The translations under genes and the position numbers were made by a program. From Nereocystis luetkeana (taxonomy: Eukaryota; Sar; Phaeophyceae; Laminariales; Laminariaceae), in the NCBI GenBank assembly GCA_031213475.1, contig JARUPZ010000017.1, positions 10,109,087 to 10,173,086 of the forward strand: a DNA stretch of 64,000 bases. The letters run 5' to 3'. A model generated the notes under the pieces. It was not told where the DNA came from and ran no database searches. It saw only the letters and a list, made by a program, of their open reading frames with translations. Positions 24,001 through 35,679 of this stretch are shown one piece after another (position 1 is the first letter of the stretch; every line of letters starts with the position of its first letter).

Positions 24001-27000
24001 AAATGGACACATTATTCGGCAGACCGTGGCGACAAAGCTCAGATCGACAAAGGCTTCTCGTACAATGCCCCTTAAGCGATGTGTATGGCTTACTCACGTT
24101 ACCTACAGCTTGTCGAACGAACACTACCAACAACGAGGTTCGACATTGTCTCTTTCAAAATACGTCCGAACGAAATATGTCAATCGTTCACACTCTTGTT
24201 CAACCCACAGGTAGATGGTCCTGAAAGGTATGGACATCATGAGTGAAAAATGCCAATTACCCGAAATCCCCACGACAATCCCTTACTCTGCCCGAATCCA
24301 CGTTTTGAAAGCACCCCACTGTCTGGAGAGAGTTTCCTATGCCGAGAGGTTTTGCAGGTCCCAAACGTATTCACCTCGCCGTTCCGAGAAATGCGACTCC
24401 GGAACAAACAACGAGCTCGTATCCCTACGGTGCACTGTATTTCTACGCTGCCTTCACGTTTTTCTCAGAACAACAAACAGTGGTTCTTGCCCATTCCTCT
24501 ATAATTTTCAGGATTACCCGGTGCGTAATGCCAACGAAGACCGTGGTGTTTTGTCTGTTACCTATCTATGGGGATTGTCGTCATTGCGCGAATAATACCA
24601 AAGAAGATTGCAGTCGGCTATTTTCTTCGAGTTCAGCCTTTTATGCCCGATGTCAACACCGTCTGTTTTCTAGCGGATGCGCGCTGTAGTTACGTTCGGT
24701 GAGTTTACCTACTGATTTATTATCGGTCGTAGTTCGTGGCCTGATTAGTTGTGCAATGCCGCGAGGCGTTTCATTCGTTCGACCGTTCTTCCATAAGCAG
24801 CCATTCACGAACTGAACCCCGTTGTTTTGGATATTCCGTTTCGAAAAACTGCAGGACGTATTTTTCTTTCCGGTGTGTAAGAGATAGGCTGGAGCCAGCG
24901 GTTATGCTTTTCTACGCCAGTTTCCAGTTCCTGCGCATAGGCGTTTCTCCAGATGAAGAAATAAAATGTCGCCTGGCTTTCCCCGGTACAGGGTTCCTCG
25001 AGTTCGAAAACAACTCTAAACAGGGGCTAACTGACCATCCGTTAAAATACCAATCATGCAAGACCGGCTGTGGTCACTACTGCAGATTCCTGACGAAAAT
25101 GAACAAATGTCTGGTAGGCCGTCGAGATAGGAGGTGACATATCGTACAATACCCGGCAGAAAAAAGTTGGGACAGTGCTGGAACTCACCAGCTTCTTGTT
25201 CATCCACCTGCCAGCCCAATGATCGAAATAAGGTTAATGAGAAGACTATGTTATATTTTTTCTGTAGAACAGCGAAACTTCAGGAATAGTGTGTGTCGAA
25301 CTTTGTCAGGCCATGTCAGAAGCAAGTGTTTGCTCGCATCGGCGCAAGGTATACCCGTTCTAAATTAGGTCAGGATGTGACAATAGTATGTCGAGTCGTG
25401 GAACTACCCAATGTTCACCTCTACCCGCATGTCTATAAAATCTGCAGGTGTCTATCATCGACCTCGTGCACCCTAAGAAACCTTTGCGTATTGTAACGCA
25501 CTTTCTGGCGATCTACATTCACATCAACCGATACGCCAGATGAGTGGCTCGACCAGTTGGGTCGCCCAACGTCGGGCGGAGGTCGTCCAGCACTGCCCTA
25601 GCGTGCCACGTACACGGCGGTTCTCAGGCTCGTGACTTCAAGTCGTCGTTGTGTTTGATGTGAATGCCAACTTGAACCTCAGGTCATTTTTTCACTGGCG
25701 TTTGTATTGTGCTTTAGGAAGTGCAATCGTTTGGAGTTTTAAACGCACACCAAAATGAAAGCTACGCAGCTCTCTAGATCAATACCTCGTATTCAGTAGG
25801 ACCTGTCACGGGTTCAAACTTTTGTAAGTCAGATGGGGTGAGCGATTCCGTGCCTGAGTACATATTTCTAACTTTGTTCTGCTTCCGGAAGCACATACAA
25901 TACCCGCTGGATGCAAGGAAATGCGTACCATTGCACCTTCGCGCAATAGAAGAAGGAATTGCGAACTTCTCGCACACTCAAGACACCCAAACGACCGCAA
26001 GTTTGGCGGGAACATATCACGCTACACATTGTTTGGGTGCCAGTCGTAGTTCGCGAGACACACATATTTCGTGTATTTCCTAGCAAAATAAATGCGTGAT
26101 TTTATACGGATTTGAGCTTTCTATATATATATATATGTCATTCATGTCGTACATCAGTCAACTAGGCGGAATGTTTCGGCACCAAACTTGTTGAAAGGAT
26201 CGCATCATCAAGGAGAACACGCCCATGAGAGTTCTTGTTATCCCGCGAGCCGTAGAATGTTGTCGTACAAAGGTTCCGGAGCGTCCGCCAAAGTACTAGA
26301 ACATCGCATCGCGGTCTTCGGAACACCAAGGAATCACGTTAGCACCCGATATTTCGACAGTTAGAATACGACCCTCGACAGGGTTGTTTTTCTTCGCAAT
26401 ACCAGCATTCTTTGGGTCCCAGGTAGTTGCTCTACCGCCAGTTGGCGATACATGTCGTGTAAGATCGTGCATGGACAGAAGCCTTCGTCCGAGATGATAT
26501 CGTGGATATTGACTGTGGCATTAGAATGGCCGCAGATCGTCGTAGATCTGAGGATAGTCGAGGCGGGGAATTGCCAGCCTCCGTCACCAAGTACTTGCTG
26601 ACGGAAGTTGTCGTAATCGTCGATATGCGACGACTTGTGTATTGCCTTATGTTCGCTTCCGTTCGGTATGTCGTGCCGAGCATCACCGATACCTGGCGTG
26701 TCCTACACGCTCTACATCAATCCCTAGAAGACGAGACGCTTGCCGCAAACGCAGGGCGAAACCGAGATATTCACAATGTACTCTGAATATTTAAGTTTGT
26801 TTTCTTTTGCCAGTTGTTGGGCTCAATGCTGTCGGCACGATTCAAAACTATAGTAACATGCACGTCACGAAGTGGTACACCAAAAAGGAGATAATCTCCT
26901 CCAATCAATGCTGATACGGTAGTGAGGAACATCCCACCTAAATCTCTAGGTCCAACACTCGAACGCAAAGGCAGTTAGACGAAAGCATGCAAGATGTCCC

Positions 27001-30000
27001 CAGTATACTCCATACTCAAAATTCCGAGTAAAGTTCGTATTCCGAGCACTGAGAGTATCCCACTACTACTGACGGCCTAGATACTGTGACTACAACGATG
27101 ACGAGTCGTACTAAAGGCGCACGCAGGTAATACGAGTACATAACTCCGAGTACCACCAATACCCACAGTACAAACCTCCGATATAGGTGAAGTCCTCAGA
27201 GTACCAACACGAAAATATAGGCGTTAGCGAGCCGCGGACGGTACAGGGATATATTCGCTGGAGTAAGTTGGCTCAGGCTGCAGCGAATGGTTTATCATCT
27301 GAGAGAGGGGTACGTTTGTCGAAAAAAACAAAATCCAAACTGCGATTACCATAATTTTACTCTGCACATCTAAGCTTGTCCGTATCTAACGGAGAGTAGG
27401 TGGTGTGACGGAATTTCCTTTTCTTGGCACTTCGTTTTTCTCGGGGGTGAGGTATTCGTCCTTTCTATTACCAAACAAAAATGTCCATTTCTGTCGAATT
27501 TGCTCCATCAAACGCGTAGTCTATTAGAAGAAGGTAAAGAAAGGTAAACTTAGCACCAAGTAGGGAAAAGAAGGAGGGGAACCACGCCCATAACTATCTT
27601 CGGATTCCCCCGATCTACCATGTGCACGTTAATCTAGAGGTGCGATATCACTACTTCTGCAAGAACACCAAGCACGCACACGTTCCCATATTTTCAACTA
27701 GCAAGTCCAAAAACGTCGGCTCACGCTGAGCAGTCATAGATTTGGATCACACAAAGATCAAATCGTCTCAACACGGACATTAGAAAAATGGAAAGGGGGG
27801 CCGAAGATGCGGCAATTCGAACAAACGTTCACCAAACCTTCCGACAGTAAAGAGAGCACAAATGAGCATCGTTGACGGAGGGGAGAAGCGCTCAGAATTC
27901 CCGTGTCAATATGTCGGCAATGCAAAGGGTTTAAATAGTTTCGACTTACAGTCAGTAGGGGTGGAGGATTGTCGGTGCTGAGTACTGAGGTGCTCGTCCA
28001 TCCTGACATGATCATAGTCCTAAGTTGCTGCCACTTTCGATCTCTCAAGAGCATGATCTACTCTAAAGTACAGAAATGTACATGAAGCAGGAGGATAAAG
28101 CACGAGTAGAAAGGAGTGATACACAGGGGGGAACGCAGGCGAACAATTTCTGTTGGGTTCCCTCAATCTACGATGTGCACGTCGTCTGAGAGGTGTGGCA
28201 TCACTTCTTCTGGAAGAACCCTAAGCAAGTACTCGTTATCCTCTTTGTACGTATGGGCTCGATCGGCTATTGATAGTAGGTGACCTGTGTGTTGAGGCAC
28301 TGATTAACGTCTACATATTTCCGGATAGTGTGTACACATGGTAAGCGAGAGTCTACACAATAATATAATAGTAGACCAACAACAGCCGTTTTTGCATGCA
28401 GCAGTAGTACCAGGTCTACCACAAAGCACACACAGTGGGGAAACACCTCCCCGCCACCAGGCATTGTTAAGTTGTTTCACTATCCCGCCATAAAACACCC
28501 CCTTTCATCGCTGCAGCTTGAACCATTACGCACACTGAAAACTTGAAGAAACGAGTTTGTAGACTCGTCTCCGATGTAGCACGGGACAACCTCCCCTTGA
28601 AAAGCAGGGCAATCGAACACCCGATAGGGAACCAGTCCCACGCCTCGTGTAACAATGACCCCCAGTGAAAATTAAACGTTTTGCATATCTAAGAAGGCAC
28701 GTCGGTTCTCTTTCAAATGATAAATCCACCAACGAAACGCAGCCTCCACAACAGTTGAAATCAAACAAAAAGCTGCTACGAGTTGAGCATCAAGGTACGC
28801 ATGCTTTGCAACGCTAAACGTTGTGCCATGACGACATGCCAGCAAGAAGTGCCGCTAAGATTACAGCGGACCAGCAACAACACCGTTGTTACCGAAAAAT
28901 GCTGTTGTTGTCGATTCCTCGATTGTTGAGTCGTAGGTTGGTAGCACCCGCATTCATAAAATAAATACGTGGGAAACGAGATAAACGAACTGCATTGTGC
29001 AGACGAGGTATCGGCAAAGCACGATTGTGTGGCATTATTGTGCTTTATGTTTGCATCCTGTGCATTCCAAAATCAGTTACCGGTATGCGTTGTCGTCGCT
29101 TCTCTTCTTTCGCTCCCACGCTTTCCCAACTATACCCCCCCACCTCCCCCCATCTACCCTCCCCCCTCCCCGCCTAACACGGACGACATGGCTACACTCG
29201 TTCCGCGTCGACTCCCGTCGAGAATAGTTCATACACACGCTTCTGCTCTTCGTTGACTCTGGAATTATTTTTCCGCAATTAAAGTAGGGCCCATGGCGGG
29301 ATTCGAAATACCCCTATTATTGACTATAAGAGCAGCCGCCACGAGGTCATGCCATCGGGGCGGCTGTCTACAGTGAAGGTACGGTACCGTTGCCCGGCTC
29401 AATAGCTGCCACCGTATATGGAAATACGAACCTGCCCCTTCACCCCTGGTTTTGCTCGCTGGGTACTCCACGAGACAGCACTATATACATTTTCAAGTGA
29501 AAAATTGTATTCTCATTAAAGTAATAATAGTGACGGACGCGAACGGTCGTTGACGCCGTATGGGGCGGCTGTATTTGAAGCAGTTCCTAAAGACAGATCC
29601 TGAATAATGGAGGCGCATGCATGCGTTCTTCGGGTCCGTTGCCCTATGGTGTGCCCGTGTTTCCACGACATTTTCGATCGCAGTGTTTTGTCGAGGAATA
29701 TCCGGTCCTTAAAGAAACCGGCTTTCAGCCCAAGGAAAAACAGTACGACAGTAGACGTATTAGCAAACCGACACACAGGGATTAACACAAATCGTTCGCC
29801 AAAATGTCGGGGTCGATGTAGGCCGAAATACAGAAAATGGTGTGCACGTTTGGGGCCTTCTGGCGGGAACCCTGTGAATTGCGCACTTGCCTTGTGATTA
29901 CTTAGCTTCAGTGTCGGGGTGAGTTTGTTTACCTTCCAATACACGAGATTAGTTCTTGAGATTGAGAGACGCAGTCTGCCAACATTTTTCGAATATCTGC

Positions 30001-31536
30001 GGCAAGTTCATATGCAGGCATGGCTCGGGGTTCCTAGAGCAGGCTCGTTGGCAAGACAGTGCGGGAAGCAAGGATATTCTTCATGCGGCCAATGTTGATG
30101 TATGTGAGGGCCCGTGCTGTGCCTGCGGGGGTACCGTTGGTTGCTGGCGCCAGTCGTACGTCCTTCAAAAACCGATCTGGGTTTGTCACCATCTTCCATG
30201 GCTTATGGCTGTCAGTATATCAGGATGATACCACTATGTAACGGTGGACTAATGTTGCTATTTCATGCGGAATTTGTAGCAGACCAAACGTTGAGGCGAG
30301 TGTTGAACCAACCTGTGTCTCACTTGGACCAGCCCGGCCATTTAATATCGTACGGCGAAAACAAGGCCTATAACACATCCGCCTACATTGCCCTGAACCC
30401 TGAACCTGGCGGGTGTTGGTTCTGAAGGTGCACTAACTACAGCTGTACCAGTACCACTCGCAAGAGTACCTGGCAAACAGCGACGTGTGCCGAAATGGAG
30501 CGCAGCTATTCCCTTCTGAACGTAATTGATTAACGGCAAAAAAAAACACTACAGCTGGTGTCGATCACATTGGCCTGTGCTCAAGCCATACATTGCTCGA
30601 GCTTTCGTTAAAACTAAAAAGAAAATTGGTAGTAATTATGTGTGGCCGACTAACTTTATAGGATGTACGACTGATGACGCAAGCGTTGCACAAAAAAGTC
30701 GTTCTACGATAAAGGTTCAACTTCTATGTTCTGGGGCTCCTGCGTCCCCTCTAAGGTATAGTGCGGAATTCAACAGGGACAACTACTGTATAAGACGACT
30801 GATCCTACACGCATCTCGTACGTGTACGTACGCAATATGCCGTCTTAACAATGTACCAGGGAGCTCTTACGTTTCATGCTACTTCTTGACCTGGCGCTCG
30901 GCAAGGATTTCGTGATATTTCGGAAAGTCTTTCCGCCCCTAAATGTGATACCTCTATCATAAAACGCCTCGAAACAAAACAAATGCCAATATTTTGACCA
31001 GCTGAAAGCTATTATTGCCACACTACGCTCGAACAGGTTGGCCGCAAGTCGTGAGTGGTTGCAGTGTACAGTACAATAGTGAGACTTACTACGCGCTAGC
31101 GGATTTGTTGTGAACGTGCGACACATGAATAAATAATGGTGTTCGATGTCGTAACGGACTACTCGATATCTTTGGAAGCATGGTCCCTACAAAATGAATG
31201 TCATCAATCGTGTTTTGCCATCCATCATGCCATTCTTTAGGTTTCTAAGCAGATAGATAGATAGCTAGCGAGTGAAAGCGTCCGTGTATCAAGTCAAAAT
31301 CATATCAAGTACAGCTAGCAGTGGCGATTTGTTTTAATCGGTACGGCATTGCACTTGAATCATGGGACATATGTAACACTACCATTAACAGTAGTAATAG
31401 GTTCACAACCAACAACCGGCAATGGATGATTCCACCAAGACGATGATCAGACCTTGTACTCCAATGCTGCCTCGGAGAGGGTGATAGCAGACGCTGCCAG
31501 GAGCAGCGCTGTCACAGCGGATGCGATGCGAGCCAT
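14814..31536 (-). CDS. spondin-domain secreted protein, six exons
   Basis: The coding sequence joins 31536..31453, 22476..22411, 20716..20633, 18956..18803, 16742..16653 and 15025..14814 (690 nt, 229 residues plus TAG). Seen: every inferred intron starts GT and ends AG, and the phases (0,0,0,1,1) fit at each joint. Residues 1-28 are a hydrophobic signal peptide. N33-L-T is a probable N-glycosylation site. NTNDAFVGID lies at 131-140, PPAYDAG at 154-160, VHRGFHGIG at 194-202 and DYDWRNPVA at 209-217. Cysteines at 91, 117, 168 and 176 could form disulfides. Known: these are the landmark motifs of small spondin-domain proteins of bacteria and algae, usually a little over 200 residues. In animal F-spondin this domain has a C2-like fold at the cell surface or matrix. 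Inferred: a secreted or wall-associated protein; its ligand is unknown. Family assignment is firm. The exon 1 link is the weakest point because its donor is GTCTGA and intron 1 is 9 kb. Confidence 0.82.
15789..16035 (+). mobile_element. family B inverted-repeat element, copy 2
   Basis: This copy has the same core (AAACGTTTTCTGAATGACAG, GTCGGAATGAC, GAGCCATGAG, GTGAGGAGCATCCGAGAAG). The right terminus is decayed (AGCTCTATGGTATATCGCCTC). It sits in intron 5 of the spondin gene. Confidence 0.7.
16555..16590 (+). repeat. (CCCAA)n microsatellite
   Basis: A degenerate run of AACCC/CCCAA pentamers in intron 5 of the spondin gene. It is period 5, so not the TTAGGG type found elsewhere. Confidence 0.7.
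16653..16742 (-). CDS. spondin gene exon 5
   Basis: Acceptor TTTGCAG| is followed by TC, which completes a Val codon begun in exon 4. NTNDAFVGIDTMRLEKK and VYPPAYDA follow, then GCCG|GTAAGCG. NTNDAF(V/F)G(I/L)D and PAYDAG are the most characteristic motifs of bacterial and algal spondin-domain proteins. A longer open frame runs through both splice sites (16489-17076) but loses similarity outside this exon. Confidence 0.88.
16743..18802 (-). other. spondin intron 4
   Basis: 2,060 bp, holding family A copy 2. A 181-codon plus-strand frame (17767-18312) is open but antisense, with no recognised domain. Confidence 0.7.
17039..17135 (+). mobile_element. family A hairpin MITE, copy 2
   Basis: This 97-bp element lies in intron 4 of the spondin gene. 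The ends are TTAACCCCTTTAG and CTAAAAGGGTTAA, then CAGTCCCG...CGGGACTG. Ends of TTAA-CCC/GGG-TTAA match the target preference and termini known for piggyBac-type elements. Confidence 0.75.
18803..18956 (-). CDS. spondin gene exon 4
   Basis: This exon has 51 codons plus one base, ending CTTG|GTGAGTGG. It includes DPLAPAGEEWFTLLVDE and FFSMASML, matching the family pattern 'plapg..tltv...lslasMLvNTND'. The acceptor chosen is GAGAGCAG| before GCACTGCAAG, because it continues in phase 0 from exon 3. The frame stays open about 36 nt further upstream, so the 5' border is less certain than the donor. Confidence 0.8.
18957..22410 (-). other. spondin introns 2 and 3 (around exon 3)
   Basis: 1,676 and 1,694 bp. 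From 20150 to 20400 the sequence is rich in diverged GTACTGAG/CCGGTAT motifs without a clean period. A TA run lies at 22161. No inserted gene seen. Confidence 0.65.
20633..20716 (-). CDS. spondin gene exon 3
   Basis: This exon has 28 codons in phase 0. It follows a pyrimidine-rich stretch ending CCCAG| and ends CTG|GTAAGAT. It contains FQVGLDVSPEF and LAEDGD, the conserved 'ALAEDGD' region of the family. A second copy of exactly the same length lies at 1190-1273. Confidence 0.87.
22411..22476 (-). CDS. spondin gene exon 2
   Basis: This exon has 22 codons, IRVRNLTYLQPFSP...FAHTE, between acceptor GCCAG| and donor GAG|GTGAGT. The motif V-x-N-L-T-Y-x-Q-P-F-S-P is typical of the first strand of spondin-domain proteins. 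The same exon recurs at 40.3 kb (66 nt, no indel) and at 2.2 kb (22 nt shorter), which independently supports the boundaries. Confidence 0.85.
22477..31452 (-). other. spondin intron 1 (inferred, 9 kb)
   Basis: Contains a short TTAGGG tract (22654), an AGTAC/GAGTA-rich degenerate segment (26990-27195), a C-rich tract (29130-29175) and the possible family B relative at 30699. No exon of another gene is convincing, although frames near 28970 and 30060 are open. Confidence 0.5.
30699..30969 (+). mobile_element. possible family B relative with different core
   Basis: The left GTTCTACGATAAAGGTT and right ACCTCTATCATAAAACGCCTC resemble family B termini about 270 bp apart. Most of the core is not recognisably similar. 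It may be a related element or chance. Confidence 0.35.
31453..31536 (-). CDS. spondin gene exon 1 (signal peptide)
   Basis: This exon has 28 codons from an ATG in a good context (CACCATGG). It encodes Met-Ala-Arg, a hydrophobic Ala/Leu core, then SEAALEYK. It ends in phase 0 at AAG|GTCTGA, a usable but weak donor; reading on gives Val-stop. Joining EYK to exon 2 (IRVRNLT) gives the expected first strand of a spondin domain just after signal cleavage. It could instead start a different, lost family member, since the next matching exon is 9 kb away. Confidence 0.68.
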
Positions 31537-32002
31537 GGTGAGGCTGATGATCTTGGGGTCTTGACCTGGTCGAACGTTAAGATGCCACAGAGGAAGGTAT
31601 GCGCGAGGGAGTGTGTGGGGGGGGTGTTGGATACGCGACGCTATTGATTGTTCTGGCTAGTCGCGCTGAACTAAAGCAGTAAGTCACGTATCGCGCAGTG
31701 TTAAGGGTAGGTGGACTGGCGGTATTATCGCTTTGGAACGAGCTGCAGAGCGATGCGAGATTTTTCTCGTGGGTCTTGCGCAACGGAATCTAGAACGTAC
31801 CACATCATATTCCACAGGTTTACTCGTAAGAAAGGTCAAACCATCTCACCGAAGAATATTATTTTAGATGAATCTCTCTGTGGCGTAGGTTGGTGGCCAC
31901 AGGGTAGATTCAATACGGACAATGGTTGTACTAGGTGTCGACGGGTAAAAAGCACGATCCAATGTTAAGAACACACACACAAGTATATGAAACGGCACTA
32001 CG

Positions 32003-32116
32003 TTTACGGGGGACCATAGTTAATACCTCGTAGGAACAAATATTGTTGGTAAAAATGATTCAATATACAGGTTTTTGTGTATACCATACGTGCTATTAAC
32101 TCTGGTCTCGCGTAAT
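32003..32116 (+). mobile_element. family D inverted-repeat element, copy 1
   Basis: It begins TTACGGGGGACCATAGTTAATA and ends in a diverged complement (CTATTAACTCTGGTCTCGCG). The interior CAAATATTGTTGGTAAAAATG matches copies 3 and 4. Confidence 0.7.
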
Positions 32117-32849
32117 AGTCGCTGCTGGGTCGGTTGAAGACGCACAAATGCGGCCATGAACATACGTGACCACCTTTGATGATGCACTACAGAATACCAA
32201 ATACGTACGCATATGGCACGTGAGATTAATATGTACCGGCATTAGTCGGCGCTGTACGTGATTCGGCAACCCGAAGGTGTATCGATGAAGCGATCTACCT
32301 GGTACCTGGTATATACTAAGCATGTAGCTATGTTGCAAACCATCGTTCCCACGGGTAAGGCCTGTAGGTTCCGATTGTTTTGAAGATAAATACGATCTAT
32401 ATTTTTCGTTCGGTTCAATTTCTACCTGATACATCGAAAAGTGATGCACGAAGCACGCGTTTTGAACTGAAACTCGAAAAAAAAGTGGAAAAAAACGAAT
32501 TCAACTAGACGTCTTTCATAAATTATTTAGCTCTTCCTGTGATTCGATTTTGTTTGGGAGTTTGCCCAACTACACGTGTCATGTTCCCGAACCCGATGCA
32601 AGCCACGCAAACTCGAGCCGTGTGGTTGACTACTTTAAAGGCGAGATGCACCTTTCCCGAGGGGCTGGGCCACCGGAGCAGCCGCAGGGCGATGTCAGAT
32701 GGCCCCCATTGTGCTACAGAGTCGACGAGATCTGCGGCGCCTGAAAATCTCCAAGGCCGTGTTAACCCCAGTTCTTCGTCCATGTATGTTTGCCCTGCAA
32801 ACAAACGACAACAATCACCGACCAGGTCACTGATTCGTTCGGGATTTGA

Positions 32850-32861
32850 ATATATATATAT

Positions 32862-32904
<43 letters not shown>

Positions 32905-33032
32905 CTGGTATATATTTACCCTTCGTTGCTGCCTGCGTGGGGGTTCGGGGGCTGCGCCCGCCACCCACGACATCCCAAGAGCAAATAACCTCTTCAGCGG
33001 GGCAGGAATATATATATATATATATATATATA
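32850..33032 (+). repeat. two (TA)n microsatellites
   Basis: (TA)n runs at 32850-32902 (one GA interruption) and 33008-33032 are separated by a G/C-rich 105-bp segment. Similar TA runs occur at 15686-15702, 22161-22182, 26122-26136, 38659-38683, 39852-39868 and 45505-45533. Confidence 0.85.
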
Positions 33033-33502
33033 ATCGGATGCTGACCGCGGTGGCTCAGCGAGGACGACGACCGTCGCTCGCCTCCATGTCAATGCCCCCG
33101 TTTGTTCGTCGATGCTTGTGCGTTATTTGACGGCTTGGATGAAAACACACTATTATTCCTGGATAAGACCCAAAGTCGTAGTAGTCACGAAATGATATTC
33201 AATCCTCCGATCAAGGCATTTGATTCCAATAAAACCACAAAGAAGTTGCTCGATCTTGCGGGCCCTTACACCAGTGGCGGGAATATATATACGTTGAATG
33301 CCCTCGGTCTCCGGAGTCAGAAACATATCAGTCTCAATGTTGTCAATTCGTTAGGAGCCTAAGAGGAGGCGAAGAGTAAACAAAATATGTGTGCCCACCT
33401 ATCCCGGGACACCATAGGTCATAGGACATATGTTACGCACGAAAACCTTTATATTTACCTTTTTTTACTCACAGCACTCGGTCCTACCAGGTATTTATTA
33501 TT

Positions 33503-33520
33503 CTTAGGGTTAGGGTTAGG
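33503..33520 (+). repeat. short TTAGGG tract
   Basis: About three telomere-type units. Similar two-to-three-unit tracts occur at 22654-22668 and 61520-61533. They are too short to mean a chromosome end. Confidence 0.6.
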
Positions 33521-33645
33521 TCCTGCCATCTACGATACGATTCGATAGTGTTATATTCCATAGCTTTTTTTGTTGGGTATTTTTTTGGGGTTCGCGCACA
33601 TTGATTGTTGTTTTGTTCCGATGTTTGGTAAAAACGTCCGTACTT

Positions 33646-33789
33646 CATCCCCTCTTCCCGTCTTCACGTGCCACGCCGCCAAAAACGGCTTTCTCCGCCT
33701 CTCGGCTGCAGCAGAAGCATTCTTTCCGTCTTCAGTGGCGGCTGCCATGGCATCAGCGTTCACCGCGGCCACCTTCTTTTTATAAAAAC
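33646..33789 (-). CDS. candidate exon, unknown Ala-rich protein
   Basis: The frame reads VAAVNADAMAAATEDGKNAS, then a basic segment and FLAAWHVKTG. It is richer in G/C than its AT-rich neighbours, with possible borders AAAAAG| and GATGAA|GTACGG. The opposite strand is also open over 71 codons, so strand and reality are both uncertain. Confidence 0.25.
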
Positions 33790-35426
33790 TCGTCGATCCC
33801 CTACCCAGTACCAGACCCCATGTCGTCCACAGCCGGGAGTAGAGCTCCATATTTTAGATAATATTATTATTGGCTATATTAAACCTCCCCTATCTCTGTT
33901 TTCGCAGTCCCACCAGTTGTACCAGTCGTCAACTCCATGACCCTCTTGCCCATCCCTTCTTTTCAACGATTCAATACCTCTCCATAAACCCCAAATTTCC
34001 TCTGTTTGATCTCCCGCATGTTCTTATTTGTGTGAACCCACAGGTGAGTTCGGAATGTTTCCCATGATAATTTTTTAAAACGACGAAATGCCGCAGCCGC
34101 CGGAAGCAGAAACCGGTGGTACGTGGGTGTGCGCACACGAGCACATATTTTTGCGCGTACGATGTACTTCTTATCTCCTTGAGTGTTCAGGAAAAAGGCT
34201 GTGTCCATTCGGCATGTAACCCCCTCGGAGTGTCTTAGATGAGAAGTGCAGTCAGCTTCAAGGTCCCATACGCCGCTCGCCGCCCTGTTGCAGCAAGGCT
34301 GGCTCGTTCTGGGTCATCATTCTACCAACAACACAGTGCAAACACGATGGTGCATTTTGGTTCATGAAATGGTTAGCAGACACGCCATGAAGGGTGTACG
34401 ATGCTCAGTCACTGCACTTGCATGACTGCTTGAGCAGCTCGAACCGAAGCACCCTGCCTTAGCTGGACCTGTACTGACCACACGGCAACACCTACACGCA
34501 GTGTATCGTAACTACGGCGATCACCTCTATGGCATACTGTTTCGTGGGTAGCGACTCCGTTGCCCTGAAGCCTGCAGTATTTCTCGATATATATGTATAT
34601 ATATATCTGAACGTCGCCACACCAGGTAGAACGCGGCATGGAAGTATGCCACCAAGCTTGCACAGATGAGATATGAGTAACGTTTGGACGTCCCAGCTTA
34701 TCAGAAACAAGTGGAGCCATTGCTGCGCTGATCCGTGTCTCCCACAGTGCCAGCCTCAGCAAATAATATCGACCTCCGATCCATTGCTCGTGCCGGTGTA
34801 ACAGTAAACTCAGGTCAATGTTGGTGGATAACAACTGCCCATCCATGCGTAGAGCCAAATTGATAAGGCGCCCGTTGGTCCTTGGTCTGACAACAAGGAA
34901 ACGACTTGGCCTCTAGGTCCTGTTGCTTATGTCGATGCCACCATCGAGCGCACAGCCTTCTTGTACAGGAGGACCAGAGCGGGGGCGCGCTTGCGGCGGA
35001 GCTATCAAGGAAGCGAGTGGTGGTCGAGGGGGCGACAGGAAAAGTTAAACAAACACAGGCTTCACGTGCGAATACGACAACAAAATTGCCGTAGTTGATG
35101 TCGTGCTATCTCACGATCGTGGTAGTTCCGGCTAGACGCAAACTACACGACATTCAATATCCATTTTTTTCATGTGTTCGCTGTCAACTTGTTGATATTA
35201 TGGTGGTGGCATCATCAGAACAAGAAAACCCCGATCTCGTGGACCGTAAACTCTCGATAACCAGTATTTTGTTTGTGGTGTAGAAAACCTACATCTAGGT
35301 AATTAATCTCGAACCAGAAACACCCTTGCCATGGAAGTACGAAGCGACCACTTAGGTTGTATTAAAAATACAACTCTGTTGCTTCAAACCACGGTATTTT
35401 AGATATTCAAAATAAGTGCCGACGCA

Positions 35427-35679
35427 CGCATTTTACGACAGAGGTAGCAGCAATCCGCTAAAACGTTGCCTGAATGACAAGGATTATATAACCCAAAATC
35501 GTCGGAATGACTGTCTGGTTTCGTTTTTAGCTTTGGTTTCGTATACTTGCGCCATGATATTGATCCATCGGGATGCAATTTGATTTAAGCTGAAGTCCGT
35601 TTTCGGGTGAGGTATAGGGTTCCTAAATTGAGGAGCCTCCGAGAAGTGAGGGTGGGCCTCTATCATCGTAGAATGCCTC
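35427..35679 (+). mobile_element. family B inverted-repeat element, copy 3
   Basis: The left end reads TTTTACGACAGAGGTAGCA and the right end CCTCTATCATCGTAGAATGCCTC. The core matches copy 2 closely (ATCCGCTAAAACGTTGCCTG). Confidence 0.7.

Noticed and set aside
29956-30425. Overlapping open frames on both strands
   Set aside because: Three frames are open together, none has family motifs, and no consistent splice pair was seen.
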